64,000 nt of DNA from Dermabacter hominis NBRC 106157 (GCF_001570785.1 NZ_BCSI01000004.1:1-64000); one strand, 5' to 3'; counted from the first letter of the stretch, positions 41,462 to 50,993 are shown. Notes: generated by a model not told the origin, from the letters alone. Translations and numbers: made by a program.

Positions 41462-41953
41462 TCAGCCGACGAGGTGAAGGCGGCGCGGCTCCTCACCGCT
41501 CGCGGCTACGCGGAATACCTCGAGCTCGCGATCCCACGCCTCGCCAAGAGCCTTGCCGATCTCCTGTTCGATGCGCGCGGCGTCGCCAGCACCAGCGGCA
41601 ATGCAAAAACGAATACGGTCTTCGGTGAGCGTGACGTTGCCCGCCGCGTCGATCGCGGCGTGATGGATGCCGAGCGAGGGCGTGTACATCCACCGTGCCC
41701 CCTCTTCGCCGCCTCCCGGCTCTTGCGTGACTTCGAAGCGCACGCTGTCCCAGCCACGAAGCGCAGTCGCGAGGCGTGCACCAAGGCCTTCGGGGCCGGT
41801 CCAGTTGATCGCCATGCGTAGCTGCGAGGGATCACTTTCGTGGCGATGCCACTTTACGCGTACGGGCACACCAAGAACTCCGCTGACGGCCCATTCAAGA
41901 TGAGGTGCGAGGGCACGCGGCACGGAGTGGATTGTGAGGGTTCCACGAGCCAT
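41462..41953 (-). CDS. DUF3145 family protein
   Basis: This 163-residue protein matches DUF3145, a family of unknown function restricted to Actinobacteria: MARGTLTIHSVPRALAPHLEWAVSG at the N-terminus, LRMAINWTGPEGLGARLATALRGWDSVRFEVTQEP, and ARIEQEIGKALGEAWDRELEVFR at the C-terminus. The ATG at 41953 follows AAAGGTAAG; the frame is open 22 codons further without homology. Confidence 0.85.
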   Translation of the reverse strand: MARGTLTIHSVPRALAPHLEWAVSGVLGVPVRVKWHRHESDPSQLRMAINWTGPEGLGARLATALRGWDSVRFEVTQEPGGGEEGARWMYTPSLGIHHAAIDAAGNVTLTEDRIRFCIAAGAGDAARIEQEIGKALGEAWDRELEVFRVAASGEEPRRLHLVG

Positions 41954-42038
41954 GGGCTTACCTTTCGTATCAATCGAAACGTCTTCCCCACGATTCGCGT
42001 TGATACTTGCGGTGGCCAAGCTCGGGCCTTACGACAGT

Positions 42039-42524
42039 CTAGAGGTTTGCGCGGATAGCCCGCAATGCCTTCTTTTTCTCGCTCTTCTCGAGACCGTCGA
42101 TATAAAGCGCACCGTCGAGATGACCCACCTCGTGCTGGATCAAGCGCGCGACAATTCCATCGCCCTCGAGCACGACTTTGTTTCCGTCAAGGTCAAGGCC
42201 CTCGCACGCCGCCTTCGCGGCGCGTTCGCGCGGAAACCACAGGTCCGGAACTGAAAGACAGCCTTCGTCACCGCCTTGCTTTTCCTCAGAAAGGTAGGTG
42301 ATGACCGGATTCAGGATGTAGCCGAGCTCACCGTCGATGTTCCAGGAAAACGCGCGCAAGCTCACCCCGATTTGATTCGCGGCAAGACCGGCGCGCCCCT
42401 CCTCGTTGACGTTCTCCAGGAGATCCTCGACAAGGGCACGAACGCCAGGGGTGATGTCCTTGATCGGATCGCACTCGGTGCGCAGAACCGGGTCGCCAAC
42501 AATGCGAATGTCGCGCTTGGCCAT
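42039..42524 (-). CDS. def: Peptide deformylase
   Basis: This 161-residue metalloenzyme removes the N-formyl group from new proteins. Motif 1 AGLAANQIG, motif 2 EGCLSVP (metal Cys) and motif 3 QHEVGHLDG (two metal His and the catalytic Glu) are all present; the Gly in HEVGH replaces the usual Asp of HEXDH. The ATG overlaps the osmC stop by one base (TAATG). Confidence 0.92.
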   Translation of the reverse strand: MAKRDIRIVGDPVLRTECDPIKDITPGVRALVEDLLENVNEEGRAGLAANQIGVSLRAFSWNIDGELGYILNPVITYLSEEKQGGDEGCLSVPDLWFPRERAAKAACEGLDLDGNKVVLEGDGIVARLIQHEVGHLDGALYIDGLEKSEKKKALRAIRANL

Positions 42525-43012
42525 TACTTCTCCTCCTCGTGCGATGCAGCCGCGCCAGCGGAATGTGCATCGGTAATCGTGTGGCGCACTTCGGCCCCAG
42601 GAACGACAGTGCGCTGAATCGTGCACGCCGCATCAATGACGCGATCGATGACGGCGGCGAGCTTCTCCCGCTCTCGCTCATCAAGACCGGAGAGATCCAG
42701 CTGAATCGTCTCGTCAATCTCATGGTAGCGGTCGTCCTTTTCGTCGGACGTACCGTGCGCGTAAAGCCGCGCCGCAAAGTCCTCGCCGAGGCGCCGTGCA
42801 ACCGAATGATCCATCGACATTCCCGCGCACCCAATGAGAGCGAGCTTCAAAAGCTCCCCGGGGCTGACGCGCCCTTCCTCGAGACCAATGGGGATCTCCA
42901 CACCCGACTGAGTGTGACCCACGTACTGGCGAGTGGCGACTCGATCGACCCACACGCTGCCCGGTCCGAAATCCTCGGGCCGCTCAAATGACTCGGGCGA
43001 GTGAACACTCAT
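42524..43012 (-). CDS. OsmC family protein
   Basis: This 162-residue protein has the OsmC/Ohr fold: [41 protein letters not shown] contains the first conserved cysteine, and AACTIQRTV the second. The family reduces organic hydroperoxides, though this subgroup is not characterised. It is coupled to def. Confidence 0.85.
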   Translation of the reverse strand: MSVHSPESFERPEDFGPGSVWVDRVATRQYVGHTQSGVEIPIGLEEGRVSPGELLKLALIGCAGMSMDHSVARRLGEDFAARLYAHGTSDEKDDRYHEIDETIQLDLSGLDEREREKLAAVIDRVIDAACTIQRTVVPGAEVRHTITDAHSAGAAASHEEEK

Positions 43013-43059
43013 GGGTACCTTCTTCCAGGCCTCGGGGCTTAACGCTACCGCGAAAAGTG

Positions 43060-43085
43060 AAGGCCCCGGGTTTCCCCGGGGCCTT
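43060..43085 (-). terminator. Hairpin terminator downstream of tRNA-Asn
   Basis: An 11-bp stem AAGGCCCCGGG / CCCGGGGCCTT with a four-base loop lies 6 nt past the tRNA-Asn 3' end. Only a weak T-rich run (TTTT) follows on the minus strand. Confidence 0.65.
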
Positions 43086-43091
43086 CTGTTG

Positions 43092-43164
43092 CTCCCCCAA
43101 TTGGACTTGAACCAATAACCCTTCGATTAACAGTCGAATGCTCTGCCGATTGAGCTATGGGGGA
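43092..43164 (-). tRNA. tRNA-Asn (GTT)
   Basis: A 73-nt cloverleaf is read on the minus strand: acceptor TCCCCCA pairing with TGGGGGA-like end, D arm GCTCAATCGGCAGAGC, anticodon loop TGTTAA giving GTT, T arm TTGGTTCAAGTCCAA, discriminator G. The 3' CCA is not encoded. Confidence 0.93.
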
Positions 43165-43315
43165 TCGACTCGAAATACATTAGCAGCGCCCCGGCCTATC
43201 TCGCCAATTCAGAGGCTCAATCTGGCGCAGATGTGCCAAAGGCCACGCTCATGGCGCTCGGGCCGCGTCAACTTTTCTTCCGGGGCGCGAACCAGCGATA
43301 ATGGTGCGCATACGC

Positions 43316-43389
43316 GGGCCCGTAGCTCAGTTGGTTAGAGCACCGGACTCATAATCCGTCGGTCGCGGGTTCAAGCCCCGCCGGGCCTA
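43316..43389 (+). tRNA. tRNA with CAT anticodon (Met, or Ile2)
   Basis: A 74-nt cloverleaf: acceptor GGGCCCG with CGGGCCT (a G1-U72 wobble), D arm GCTCAGTTGGTTAGAGC, anticodon stem-loop GGACTCATAATCC, variable loop, T arm GCGGGTTCAAGCCCCGC, discriminator A. CAT can be elongator Met or lysidine-modified Ile2; the GGTCGC variable-loop region resembles Ile2, so the identity is open. It lacks the initiator's three G-C pairs. Confidence 0.9.
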
Positions 43390-43413
43390 CTCGCAACGCT
43401 CAGGAGTAGAGCA

Positions 43414-43451
43414 AACGGGGGCCGACAACCGTCGGACCCCGTTGCTTTTTT
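43414..43451 (+). terminator. Intrinsic terminator after the CAT tRNA
   Basis: AACGGGG, then CCGAC/GTCGG around an AACC loop, then CCCCGTT, followed by GCTTTTTT. It also lies 13 nt from the fabF stop on the other strand, so it may serve both directions. Confidence 0.88.
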
Positions 43452-43463
43452 GGTGAGTTTTCG

Positions 43464-44702
43464 TTAGGCGCTCGCAAACACGACCGACATGTCGTGGCCG
43501 CCAAAGCCGAAGGCGTTGTTGATAGCGGCGATGTCTCCACTTGGGAGTTCGCGCGGCTGGCCGTTGGCGATGTCCATCGTGACGCCTTCATCGAGATTTT
43601 CGATGTTGATGGTCGGCGGAGCCAGGCGGTTGTGGAGGGCAAGGATCGTGAAGATTGATTCGACAGCGCCCGCGCCGCCGAGGAGGTGACCGGTCATCGA
43701 CTTCGTCGAGGTGACGACGACCTGATCGGTCTCGCCCTCGAGGGCGATCGAGATGGACTCGAGTTCGTTGAGGTCGCCAAGCGGAGTCGAGGTGCCGTGC
43801 GCGTTGACGTGAACGACGTCGCGTGCGGCTAGGCCAGCGTCGGTGAGCGATTCACGGATTGCGCGCGCCTGACCTTCGGTGCTCGGTGCCGAGATATGGT
43901 GGGCATCGGATGCCATGCCGCGGCCGGCAAGGTAGGCGTAGATGTGGGCGCCGCGTGCCTTTGCGTGCTCCTCGGTCTCGATCACCATGATGCCTGCGCC
44001 CTCGCCTAGAACGAAACCGTCTCGATCGCGGTCGTAGGGGCGGGAGGCTGTCTCCGGGGAGTCTGTGCGGGTCGAGAGCGCACGGATGTTGGCGAAGCCG
44101 GCAAGGGGGAGCGGGTGCACGCAGCCCTCGGTGCCGCCGACGATTGCGATGTCTGCGCGGCCACTGCGAATGAAGTCAAGGCCGTGCGCGAGTGCTTCAG
44201 CGCCCGAGGCGCACGCCGAGACAGGAGTGTGGGCACCAGCCTTCGCCCCGAACTCGATCTCGATATGCGCGGCCGCGGAATTCGCCATGAGCATGGGGAC
44301 GGTGAACGGATTCACGCGGCGCGCGCCGCGCTCTTTCACGGTGTCCCACTGGTCGAGGATCGTCCACACGCCACCGATTCCGGTACCGACCACAACGCCA
44401 AGGCGCAGAGGATCGATCTCGGGGCTGCCCGCGTCCTTCCAGGCCTCACGTGCGGCAATTATCGCGTACTGGCCGTTGGGGTCGAGCTTTTTAGCTTCAG
44501 GCTTCGACAGATAGTCGAGGGGATCGCCCGCAACCGTGCACGCGAAGTCGACGGCGAGTCCGTAGCGCTCGGCCCAATCGTTCTCGAGCGTGTGGGAGGT
44601 CGATTGTCCCGCAAGGGCGGCGTTCCAGGAGCTTTCAATGTCGACTCCAAGCGGGTTGAACGTGCCTAGGCCGGTAACAACTACGCGAGGGCTCTCGCTC
44701 AT
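43464..44702 (-). CDS. fabF: Beta-ketoacyl-ACP synthase II FabF
   Basis: This 412-residue thiolase-fold enzyme elongates acyl-ACP with malonyl-ACP. The nucleophile is Cys164 in VSACASGAEA; catalytic histidines lie in VNAHGTSTPLGD and TKSMTGHLLGGAGA. It is the last gene of the fab cluster and is followed by a shared terminator. Confidence 0.95.
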   Translation of the reverse strand: MSESPRVVVTGLGTFNPLGVDIESSWNAALAGQSTSHTLENDWAERYGLAVDFACTVAGDPLDYLSKPEAKKLDPNGQYAIIAAREAWKDAGSPEIDPLRLGVVVGTGIGGVWTILDQWDTVKERGARRVNPFTVPMLMANSAAAHIEIEFGAKAGAHTPVSACASGAEALAHGLDFIRSGRADIAIVGGTEGCVHPLPLAGFANIRALSTRTDSPETASRPYDRDRDGFVLGEGAGIMVIETEEHAKARGAHIYAYLAGRGMASDAHHISAPSTEGQARAIRESLTDAGLAARDVVHVNAHGTSTPLGDLNELESISIALEGETDQVVVTSTKSMTGHLLGGAGAVESIFTILALHNRLAPPTINIENLDEGVTMDIANGQPRELPSGDIAAINNAFGFGGHDMSVVFASA

Positions 44703-44788
44703 GGGTTCTCCTTGCGGGCGTGATGGAAAAGGGCGAAAAGATTAAAGTGCGCGCCCGCCGCTAACGGGCGAGCGCGCACCGGCAAAAA

Positions 44789-45037
44789 TCAGGCCTGAGC
44801 GTTCTGGATGAACTTGACGGCGTCGCCAACGGTCACGAGGTTCTTGACCTCTTCGTCGGGGATGCGCACGTCGAACTTCTCCTCAGCGTTCACGACGATG
44901 GTCATCATCGAGATCGAGTCGATGTCGAGGTCGTCGGTGAAGGACTTGTCGAGCTGAACGTCAGCGGTCTCAACACCGGTTTCCTCGTTCACGATCTCGG
45001 CGAGGCCAGCGAGGATGTCTTCTTCGGTGTGTGCCAT
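44789..45037 (-). CDS. acpP: Acyl carrier protein
   Basis: This 82-residue acidic four-helix protein carries growing acyl chains on phosphopantetheine attached to Ser41 in LDIDSISMMTIV. The usual DSL motif is DSI here. The ATG follows AGGAGAG. It lies between fabH and fabF, the normal position. Confidence 0.96.
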   Translation of the reverse strand: MAHTEEDILAGLAEIVNEETGVETADVQLDKSFTDDLDIDSISMMTIVVNAEEKFDVRIPDEEVKNLVTVGDAVKFIQNAQA

Positions 45038-45225
45038 GAGGCTCTCCTTTGTGCTTTACGAATTAAATCAGCGGCATTAGCCTACAGGCATAAACCTGAA
45101 GGTTCTGGTTCCGACGGTTGCAAGTTTGACGTGTGTCTCGCTCTGCTCGATCGCGGCTTGTCCTGCGCTCGTGTGCGTGAGACCGTCCCGCGGGTTAGGT
45201 CCGGACCGGGCAAGCGAGGCACAAC

Positions 45226-46227
45226 CTACGGCAAGACGACGATCTGGCAAGCGTAGGCGAGGCCGGCACCGAAACCGATCTGCACGCACACGTCGCCAGA
45301 TTTCGCTTGGCCTTCTTCGAGGAGCCGGTGCACGGCGAGCGGAACCGATGCCGCCGACGTATTACCCGTGTCGGCAATGTCGCGGCCGATCACTACGCTT
45401 TCCGGAAGCTTCAGCTGCTTTGCGAGCTCGTCAATGATGCGCATGTTCGCCTGGTGGGGAACGAACACGTCAATGTCGTCGACGGTGAGCCCCGCCTCGT
45501 CGAGCGCTGAGCGAACGATCTCGGCGGTGTGCCATACCGCCCAGCGGAAGACGGTGCGCCCGTCTTGTTCGAGGGTCGGGAAACCGAGTTCGGGGTTGTC
45601 CCGGTACTCGAGCAGCGAGTGGGTCATGCGGATCGTGTCCCAGTTCTCGCCGTCGCTGCCCCAAATGGTGGGGCCGATCTTTGGTTCGTCGCTCGCGGAT
45701 ACGATCGCGGCGCCCGCCCCATCTCCGAGGAGGAACGAGATTGAACGGTCGGTGGGGGAGATGAGGTCTGAGAGCTTCTCTGCACCCACGATGAGCACGT
45801 TCGTTGCGGCGCTCGAGCGCACGAGAGCGTCGGCTTGTCCCACCGCGTAGCAGAAGCCTGCACACGCCGCCGAAATGTCGTAGGCGACTGCATCCTCAAT
45901 CCCGAGTCGGGCCGCGAGGAGGGTTGCGGCCGAAGGCGTTTGATATTCAAACGAAATCGTCGAGACGATAACCGCGTCAATGGCCGAAGCGTCGAGACCC
46001 GACTTTTCGATTGCTTCCCGCGAGGCCTCTTCGGCGAGGTCGATGACGTGAATGCCTTCGCTCGCACGCTTGCGGGTCACGATGCCCGTGCGGCGGCGGA
46101 TCCATTCGTCGGACGAGTCGATCGGGCCTGCGATGTCATCGTTCTTGACAACGAGGTCGCCGCGTGCGGCGCCGTAGGCGAGAATCTGCGAGCCCGCAAC
46201 GGGCTTCGAGGGGCGAAGAGTGACCAC
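45226..46227 (-). CDS. fabH: Beta-ketoacyl-ACP synthase III FabH
   Basis: This 333-residue enzyme starts fatty acid synthesis by condensing acyl-CoA with malonyl-ACP. The triad is Cys122 in DISAACAGFCYAVG, His in VPHQANMRIID and Asn in DTGNTSAASVPLA. The GTG start is 5 nt after fabD, with GGAGG inside the fabD end. A 188-nt gap follows before acpP. Confidence 0.95.
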   Translation of the reverse strand: MVTLRPSKPVAGSQILAYGAARGDLVVKNDDIAGPIDSSDEWIRRRTGIVTRKRASEGIHVIDLAEEASREAIEKSGLDASAIDAVIVSTISFEYQTPSAATLLAARLGIEDAVAYDISAACAGFCYAVGQADALVRSSAATNVLIVGAEKLSDLISPTDRSISFLLGDGAGAAIVSASDEPKIGPTIWGSDGENWDTIRMTHSLLEYRDNPELGFPTLEQDGRTVFRWAVWHTAEIVRSALDEAGLTVDDIDVFVPHQANMRIIDELAKQLKLPESVVIGRDIADTGNTSAASVPLAVHRLLEEGQAKSGDVCVQIGFGAGLAYACQIVVLP

Positions 46228-46232
46228 CGAAC

Positions 46233-47174
46233 CTATGCCTCCTTCGGGGTCTGGCCGGCATGCTCGCGCACGAAATCGCGCGCGGCATCGAGCTGATCGG
46301 GAGTATTGAGATCGAACCGAGCGATCGACTTTGCGTCCCGCTTGACGAGCCCGGTGAGGGTGCCTGCAGGTGCAAGTTCGAGGATGCCGGTGACACCCTC
46401 CGCCTCAAACGTGCGCATGCATGCAAGCCAATCGACGGTATGGGCGACTTGCGTGACGAGCGACTCAAGGAACGCCTGGCCGTCGTGGACGACGGCGCCA
46501 TCGGCGTTTGAGACCACGGGAATCTGGGGGGTGCGCACCGAGTAGTCGCTTACTCGAGCGGCGAGCGCTTCTCGCGCGCTTTCCATGAACGGGGAGTGGA
46601 ACGCGCCGGCCACCTGCAGCGGGATTACGCGAGCCTTTGCCGGCGGATTTTCCTTGAGGGTCTCGAGCTGGGCGAGCGAGCCGGCTGCGACGACCTGAGC
46701 CGCTCCGTTGATGTTTGCGGCAACGGCACCGGCGGCTTCGATCTTCGCGAGAACGTCCTCGCGCACACCGCCCACGACTGCCGCCATCCCGGTTTCTTCT
46801 GCCGCGGCGGCTTCTGCCATGGCCCGAGAGCGATCACGGACGAACTCCATCGCGTCCGTCTCCGTGAGGGTCCCGCTCAGACCAGCCGCGGCAACCTCAC
46901 CGACCGAGTGCCCCGCGTAAAAATCGGGGCGCGGCATGTCGAGCGCGCCGAAAAGTACGCTGTGCACGATCAGGCTCGAGGCAACGAGAAGCGGCTGGGC
47001 AATCGCCGTGTCACGAATCGTGTCGGCATCCGACACGGTCCCGTGCTTCACAATGTCGACGCCAGCGGCTTCGCCGAGGGAGCCCGCATATTCCGCGACG
47101 CTATCGAGGTCCAGCCACGGGGCGAGAAACCCCGGTTTCTGAGCGCCCTGCCCGGGCGATGCAATGACGAGCAC
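46233..47174 (-). CDS. fabD: Malonyl-CoA:ACP transacylase FabD
   Basis: This 313-residue acyltransferase loads malonate on ACP. The nucleophile Ser90 sits in AGHSVGEVAAAGL, with PGQGAQKPGFL at the N-terminus and the catalytic His in VAGAFHSPFM. The GTG start at 47174 lies 12 nt after the small GntR gene. Confidence 0.94.
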   Translation of the reverse strand: MLVIASPGQGAQKPGFLAPWLDLDSVAEYAGSLGEAAGVDIVKHGTVSDADTIRDTAIAQPLLVASSLIVHSVLFGALDMPRPDFYAGHSVGEVAAAGLSGTLTETDAMEFVRDRSRAMAEAAAAEETGMAAVVGGVREDVLAKIEAAGAVAANINGAAQVVAAGSLAQLETLKENPPAKARVIPLQVAGAFHSPFMESAREALAARVSDYSVRTPQIPVVSNADGAVVHDGQAFLESLVTQVAHTVDWLACMRTFEAEGVTGILELAPAGTLTGLVKRDAKSIARFDLNTPDQLDAARDFVREHAGQTPKEA

Positions 47175-47186
47175 GCCACTGTCCTT

Positions 47187-47579
47187 TCACACTGTCGAAC
47201 GAGAGGAGGCCGCTTCCGTGCGGAGCGCGGCCTCGAACATCGCGAGGGAGGCGTCGGCCCCCACCCCCGATGAAACTGCCAGGCGCGCGGCATGCGCAAG
47301 AGCCTCTTGAAGCGAGCGTTCTACCTCGCCCCAGGGTTTTATGCGCGTGCCCCGACGCCCATCGGTTTCCACAATACCTGCCGCCGCAAGTGACTTAATG
47401 GCCTTCGCCGCAGTGTTCGGTGCGACGTGGCAGGCTTCCGCGAGTGCACGGACGGAGGGCAACTTCTCACCCGGGGCGAGAGTGCCCTCCGCCGCGGCAT
47501 TCGCGATTGAATCATGTAGCTGCGCTGCGGCGTTCGGCGCGGACGCGTCGACTCTAAGCCACGGCAGTTCAGCGGCCAT
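47187..47579 (-). CDS. Small GntR-family regulator heading the fab cluster
   Basis: This 130-residue protein has a GntR winged helix at about 20-82 (AAQLHDSIANAAAEGTLAPGEKLPSVRALAE, then VAPNTAAKAIKSLAAAGIV and a DGRRGTRI wing) with only a short helical tail, as in the YtrA subfamily. It is co-directional with and directly upstream of fabD, so regulation of fatty acid synthesis is a reasonable inference. No operator is recognised. Confidence 0.8.
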   Translation of the reverse strand: MAAELPWLRVDASAPNAAAQLHDSIANAAAEGTLAPGEKLPSVRALAEACHVAPNTAAKAIKSLAAAGIVETDGRRGTRIKPWGEVERSLQEALAHAARLAVSSGVGADASLAMFEAALRTEAASSRSTV

Positions 47580-47584
47580 GATGC

Positions 47585-50353
47585 TCAGGCGTCCCCGCCT
47601 GCGCCACCGGACGAACCGGCGTTGACGTTCAGCAGATCGTACTTGTCGATGGCCTGCTTGACGATCGACCGGTCAATCGTGCCTTGATCCGCGAGCGACT
47701 TGAGAGCGCGCACGACGAGCGACTCGCGGTCAATGTGCAGGTAGCGGCGGCCCGCAGCACGCGTGTCTGAGAACCCCCAGCCTTCGGCGCCGAGAACGGC
47801 ATAGTCGTTCGGCATCCAGGGGCGGATCATGTCGGGAACGAGGTAGTCGAAGTCCGTGGTCGCCACGAACGGGCCTTCGGCGCCCTTGAGCTTCTCGACC
47901 ATCCACGGCGTCCTGGGTTCCTCTTCGGGGTGGAGGAAGTTGTGCTTGTCCGCGGCGAGTGCGTCGTTGCGCATCTCGCTCCACGAGGTCACCGACCATA
48001 CAGCCGAGCGAACGCCCCAGTCCCTGTAGAGAAGATCGCGTGCTTCGCGAGTCCACGGGACTGCAACGCCCGAGGCCATGAGCTGGGCAACGGGGCCGTC
48101 GCCCTCTTGAACGTCATCGACCTTGTACATGCCCTTGATGATGCCCTCGACATCGACATTCTCGGGTTCGACGGGCTGGTGGATCGGCTCGTTGTACACG
48201 GTCAGGTAGTAGAAGACTTCCTGGAGGCGCTCTTCGTTTTCCCCGTACATGCGTTGCAGGCCATCGCGCACGATGTGCCCGATCTCGTAACCGTAGGCGG
48301 GGTCGTAAATAACCGCACCGGGGTTCGTGTACGCGAGCAGCGGGGAGTGGCCATCCATGTGCTGGAGACCTTCACCCGCGAGGGTCGTCTTGCCGGCCGT
48401 TGCGCCGATCACGAAGCCCTTGGCCATCTGGTCGCCGGCGGCGTAGAAGAAGTCGCCGGTGCGCTGGAAGCCAAACATCGAGTAGAAGATGTAGAACGGC
48501 ACGAGGGGTACTTCGTGCGTCGAGTAGGCCGTACCCGCAGCCGTGAAGGCGCTCGTCGAGCTGATCTCGTTAATGCCCATGTGCTTGATCTGACCCTGCG
48601 AGGATTCCTTGTACGCCAGGAGGAGATCGCGGTCCACCGAAAGGTAATTCTGGCCCTTCGGGTTGTAGATCTTCGCGGTCGGGAACATCGCGTCGAGGCC
48701 GAACGTGCGGGCCTCATCGGGAATGATCGGAACCCAGTATTTGCCGGTTTCCTTATCGCGCATGAGGTCCTTGAGAAGGCGCACGAGTGCCATCGTCGTG
48801 GCGACCTCCTGCTTACCGGAGCCGCGCTTCGCGACGGCCCAAGTCTTCTCGCCGGGAACCGTGAACGTCGCCTTCTTGTGGCGGTTATCGGGAACAACAC
48901 CACCCAGTTCTGCGCGGCGCTCGCGCATGTACTGCATTTCGGGCGAGTCTTCGGCCGGCATGTAATACGGCTGGTTGTAAAGATCAGCCTCGAGTTGCTG
49001 ATCAGTGAACGGAATGTGCAGCGTGTCGCGCAGCTGCTTGAGGTCATCGATCGTGAACTTCTTCATCTGGTGGGTCGCGTTACGGCCCGCGAAGTTCTTG
49101 CCGAGCACGTACCCCTTAATGGTGTGCACGAGGATGACGGTCGGCTTGCCGTTCTTGACTGTCGTGGCATGCTTGAACGCCGCATAGATCTTCTTGGGGT
49201 CGTGGCCGCCGCGCTTGAGACCCCACCAAATGTCGGCATCGCTCATGTCTTCGACGAGGGCCTTCGTGCGCGGGTCGCGGCCGAAGAAGTTATCGCGGAT
49301 GAAGCCGCCCGATTCGGCGCGGAACGTTTGGAAGTCGCCGTCGGGGGTTGTGTTCATGAGGTCCACGAGGGCGCCGTCGGTGTCTGCGGCGAAGAGCTTG
49401 TCCCAGCCCTCGCCCCACACGACCTTCACGACATTCCAGCCCGCGCCGCGGAACTGGGCTTCAAGCTCCTGAATGATCTTGCCGTTGCCACGCACGGGGC
49501 CGTCGAGGCGCTGGAGGTTGCAGTTGACGACGAACGTGAGGTTGTCGAGTTGCTCGTTAGCGGCGATGTGGAGGGCGCCTCGCGATTCGACCTCGTCCAT
49601 TTCGCCGTCGCCCAGGAACGCCCACACGTGCTGCTCGCTCGTGTCCTTCAGGCCACGGTTGTGGAGGTAGCGGTTAATGGATGCTTGCTCAATTGCGTTG
49701 ACGGGGCCGATGCCCATCGAAACGGTGGGGAACTGCCAGAACTCCGGCATCGCGCGCGGGTGCGGGTAGCTGGGGATTCCGTGCGGGTTCGACTTTTCCT
49801 GGCGGAAACCGTCGAGATCCTTTTCACTCAGGCGCCCCATGAGGAAGGCTCGCGAGTAGATACCGGGGGAGGCGTGGCCCTGGAAGAACACCTGGTCGCC
49901 ACCGCCGCGGTGTTCGCGACCGCGGAAGAAGTGGTTGAAGCCAACCTCGTAGACGGTGGAAATGGAGGCGTAGCTCGAGAGGTGGCCACCGACGCCGATT
50001 TCGGGGCGCTGTGCGCGATGAACCTGCATTGCTGCGTTCCAGCGCACGGCCCGTCGGATCGACTTCTCGATGTCGAGATCGCCCGGGTACTCGGGCTCGT
50101 CCTTCGCGGCGATGGTGTTGACGTAGTCGGTGTTTTCCACGCTTGGAACGTCAACATTCTTTTCGCGTGCGCGCGTGAGGAGGTTGCCGACGATGTGGGA
50201 GGCACGCTCCGCGCCGCTGTTCGCTACGACCGCGTCGAGCGAGTCGATCCACTCCCTCGTTTCTTCGGGATCCACGTCGTTCGCGTGGCTGGGAAGACCG
50301 ATCCCTTGACGCCCGGTGATGTCGTTCGAGTTCACGCTGTTGTTCTCCCTCAT
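47585..50353 (-). CDS. aceE: Pyruvate dehydrogenase E1 component AceE
   Basis: This 922-residue homodimeric E1 uses thiamine diphosphate to decarboxylate pyruvate and feed acetyl groups to E2. Features are DPEETREWIDSLDAVV near the N-terminus, GGHLSSYASISTVYEVGFNHFFRG, the ThDP motif around FLGDGEMDEVESRGAL, and GEGLQHMDGHSPLLA in the transketolase-like second half. The ATG within MRENNSVNSNDI is chosen; the frame is open 44 codons further without homology. DUF3052 is divergent from it, as elsewhere in Actinobacteria. Confidence 0.95.
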   Translation of the reverse strand: MRENNSVNSNDITGRQGIGLPSHANDVDPEETREWIDSLDAVVANSGAERASHIVGNLLTRAREKNVDVPSVENTDYVNTIAAKDEPEYPGDLDIEKSIRRAVRWNAAMQVHRAQRPEIGVGGHLSSYASISTVYEVGFNHFFRGREHRGGGDQVFFQGHASPGIYSRAFLMGRLSEKDLDGFRQEKSNPHGIPSYPHPRAMPEFWQFPTVSMGIGPVNAIEQASINRYLHNRGLKDTSEQHVWAFLGDGEMDEVESRGALHIAANEQLDNLTFVVNCNLQRLDGPVRGNGKIIQELEAQFRGAGWNVVKVVWGEGWDKLFAADTDGALVDLMNTTPDGDFQTFRAESGGFIRDNFFGRDPRTKALVEDMSDADIWWGLKRGGHDPKKIYAAFKHATTVKNGKPTVILVHTIKGYVLGKNFAGRNATHQMKKFTIDDLKQLRDTLHIPFTDQQLEADLYNQPYYMPAEDSPEMQYMRERRAELGGVVPDNRHKKATFTVPGEKTWAVAKRGSGKQEVATTMALVRLLKDLMRDKETGKYWVPIIPDEARTFGLDAMFPTAKIYNPKGQNYLSVDRDLLLAYKESSQGQIKHMGINEISSTSAFTAAGTAYSTHEVPLVPFYIFYSMFGFQRTGDFFYAAGDQMAKGFVIGATAGKTTLAGEGLQHMDGHSPLLAYTNPGAVIYDPAYGYEIGHIVRDGLQRMYGENEERLQEVFYYLTVYNEPIHQPVEPENVDVEGIIKGMYKVDDVQEGDGPVAQLMASGVAVPWTREARDLLYRDWGVRSAVWSVTSWSEMRNDALAADKHNFLHPEEEPRTPWMVEKLKGAEGPFVATTDFDYLVPDMIRPWMPNDYAVLGAEGWGFSDTRAAGRRYLHIDRESLVVRALKSLADQGTIDRSIVKQAIDKYDLLNVNAGSSGGAGGDA

Positions 50354-50582
50354 GGTGTGAGTGAAAAGGGCTGTGCCTAAAGGCCCGCCATTGTGCCGTC
50401 CTAGCGTATAGCGTGCGCCCGAACGAGAGGTGAGCGCGGGGCGGTTAAAGGTGCCGCGGGTCTCATACTTCGGGCGTGGTTTCACGTCGTGTTTTTGTGA
50501 GTGACACCGCCGGAGTCCTTAGGTACAGTTGGAGCGTCCCGAGATCCTCCATCTCATTTCCGACCTCCGAAGGAGTCGCCCC

Positions 50583-50993
50583 TTGTCACCGGTTGCAGCT
50601 TCGAGCGACAACCTTGCCGAAGTTTTTGAGTTCCACGAAGGCCAGCTCGTGCAGGAATTCGGGTATGACGACGATGTAGATCTCGACCTTCGCGATGCCA
50701 TCGAGGACCTTATCGACGCCGACCTCGAAGATGAGTACTCCCGCGAGATCGTGGACGGTGTCATTATGTGGTGGCGCGATGGTGACGGTGATCTCACCGA
50801 TGCGCTCGTCGATTGCCTGTCGAGCCTCGTCGCCGGAGGGCCCGTATGGCTGCTCACGCCGAAACCCGGCCGCCCGGGTCACGTGGATCCCGCGGATATC
50901 CAGGAAGCGGCGAACACCGCCGGCTTGCGCGGAATGAATGCGGTTTCGCTTGCGCCGGATTGGTCTGGCACGCGGTTGGCCTCGCGGTCGTAG
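50583..50993 (+). CDS. DUF3052 family protein
   Basis: This 136-residue acidic protein matches DUF3052: LAEVFEFHEGQLVQEFGYDDDVDLDLRDAIEDL, VIMWWRDGDGDLTDALVD and a VWLLTPKPGRPGHVDPADIQEAA ending. The function is unknown. The TTG at 50583 has AAGGAG 7 nt upstream and is preferred to the TTG at 50529. It is divergent from aceE across about 230 nt. Confidence 0.85.
   Translation: MSPVAASSDNLAEVFEFHEGQLVQEFGYDDDVDLDLRDAIEDLIDADLEDEYSREIVDGVIMWWRDGDGDLTDALVDCLSSLVAGGPVWLLTPKPGRPGHVDPADIQEAANTAGLRGMNAVSLAPDWSGTRLASRS

Noticed and set aside
47930-50380. An 816-residue plus-strand open frame opposite aceE
   Set aside because: It is an antisense shadow produced by the strong GC bias of aceE codons; the translation has no family content, while aceE is fully convincing.
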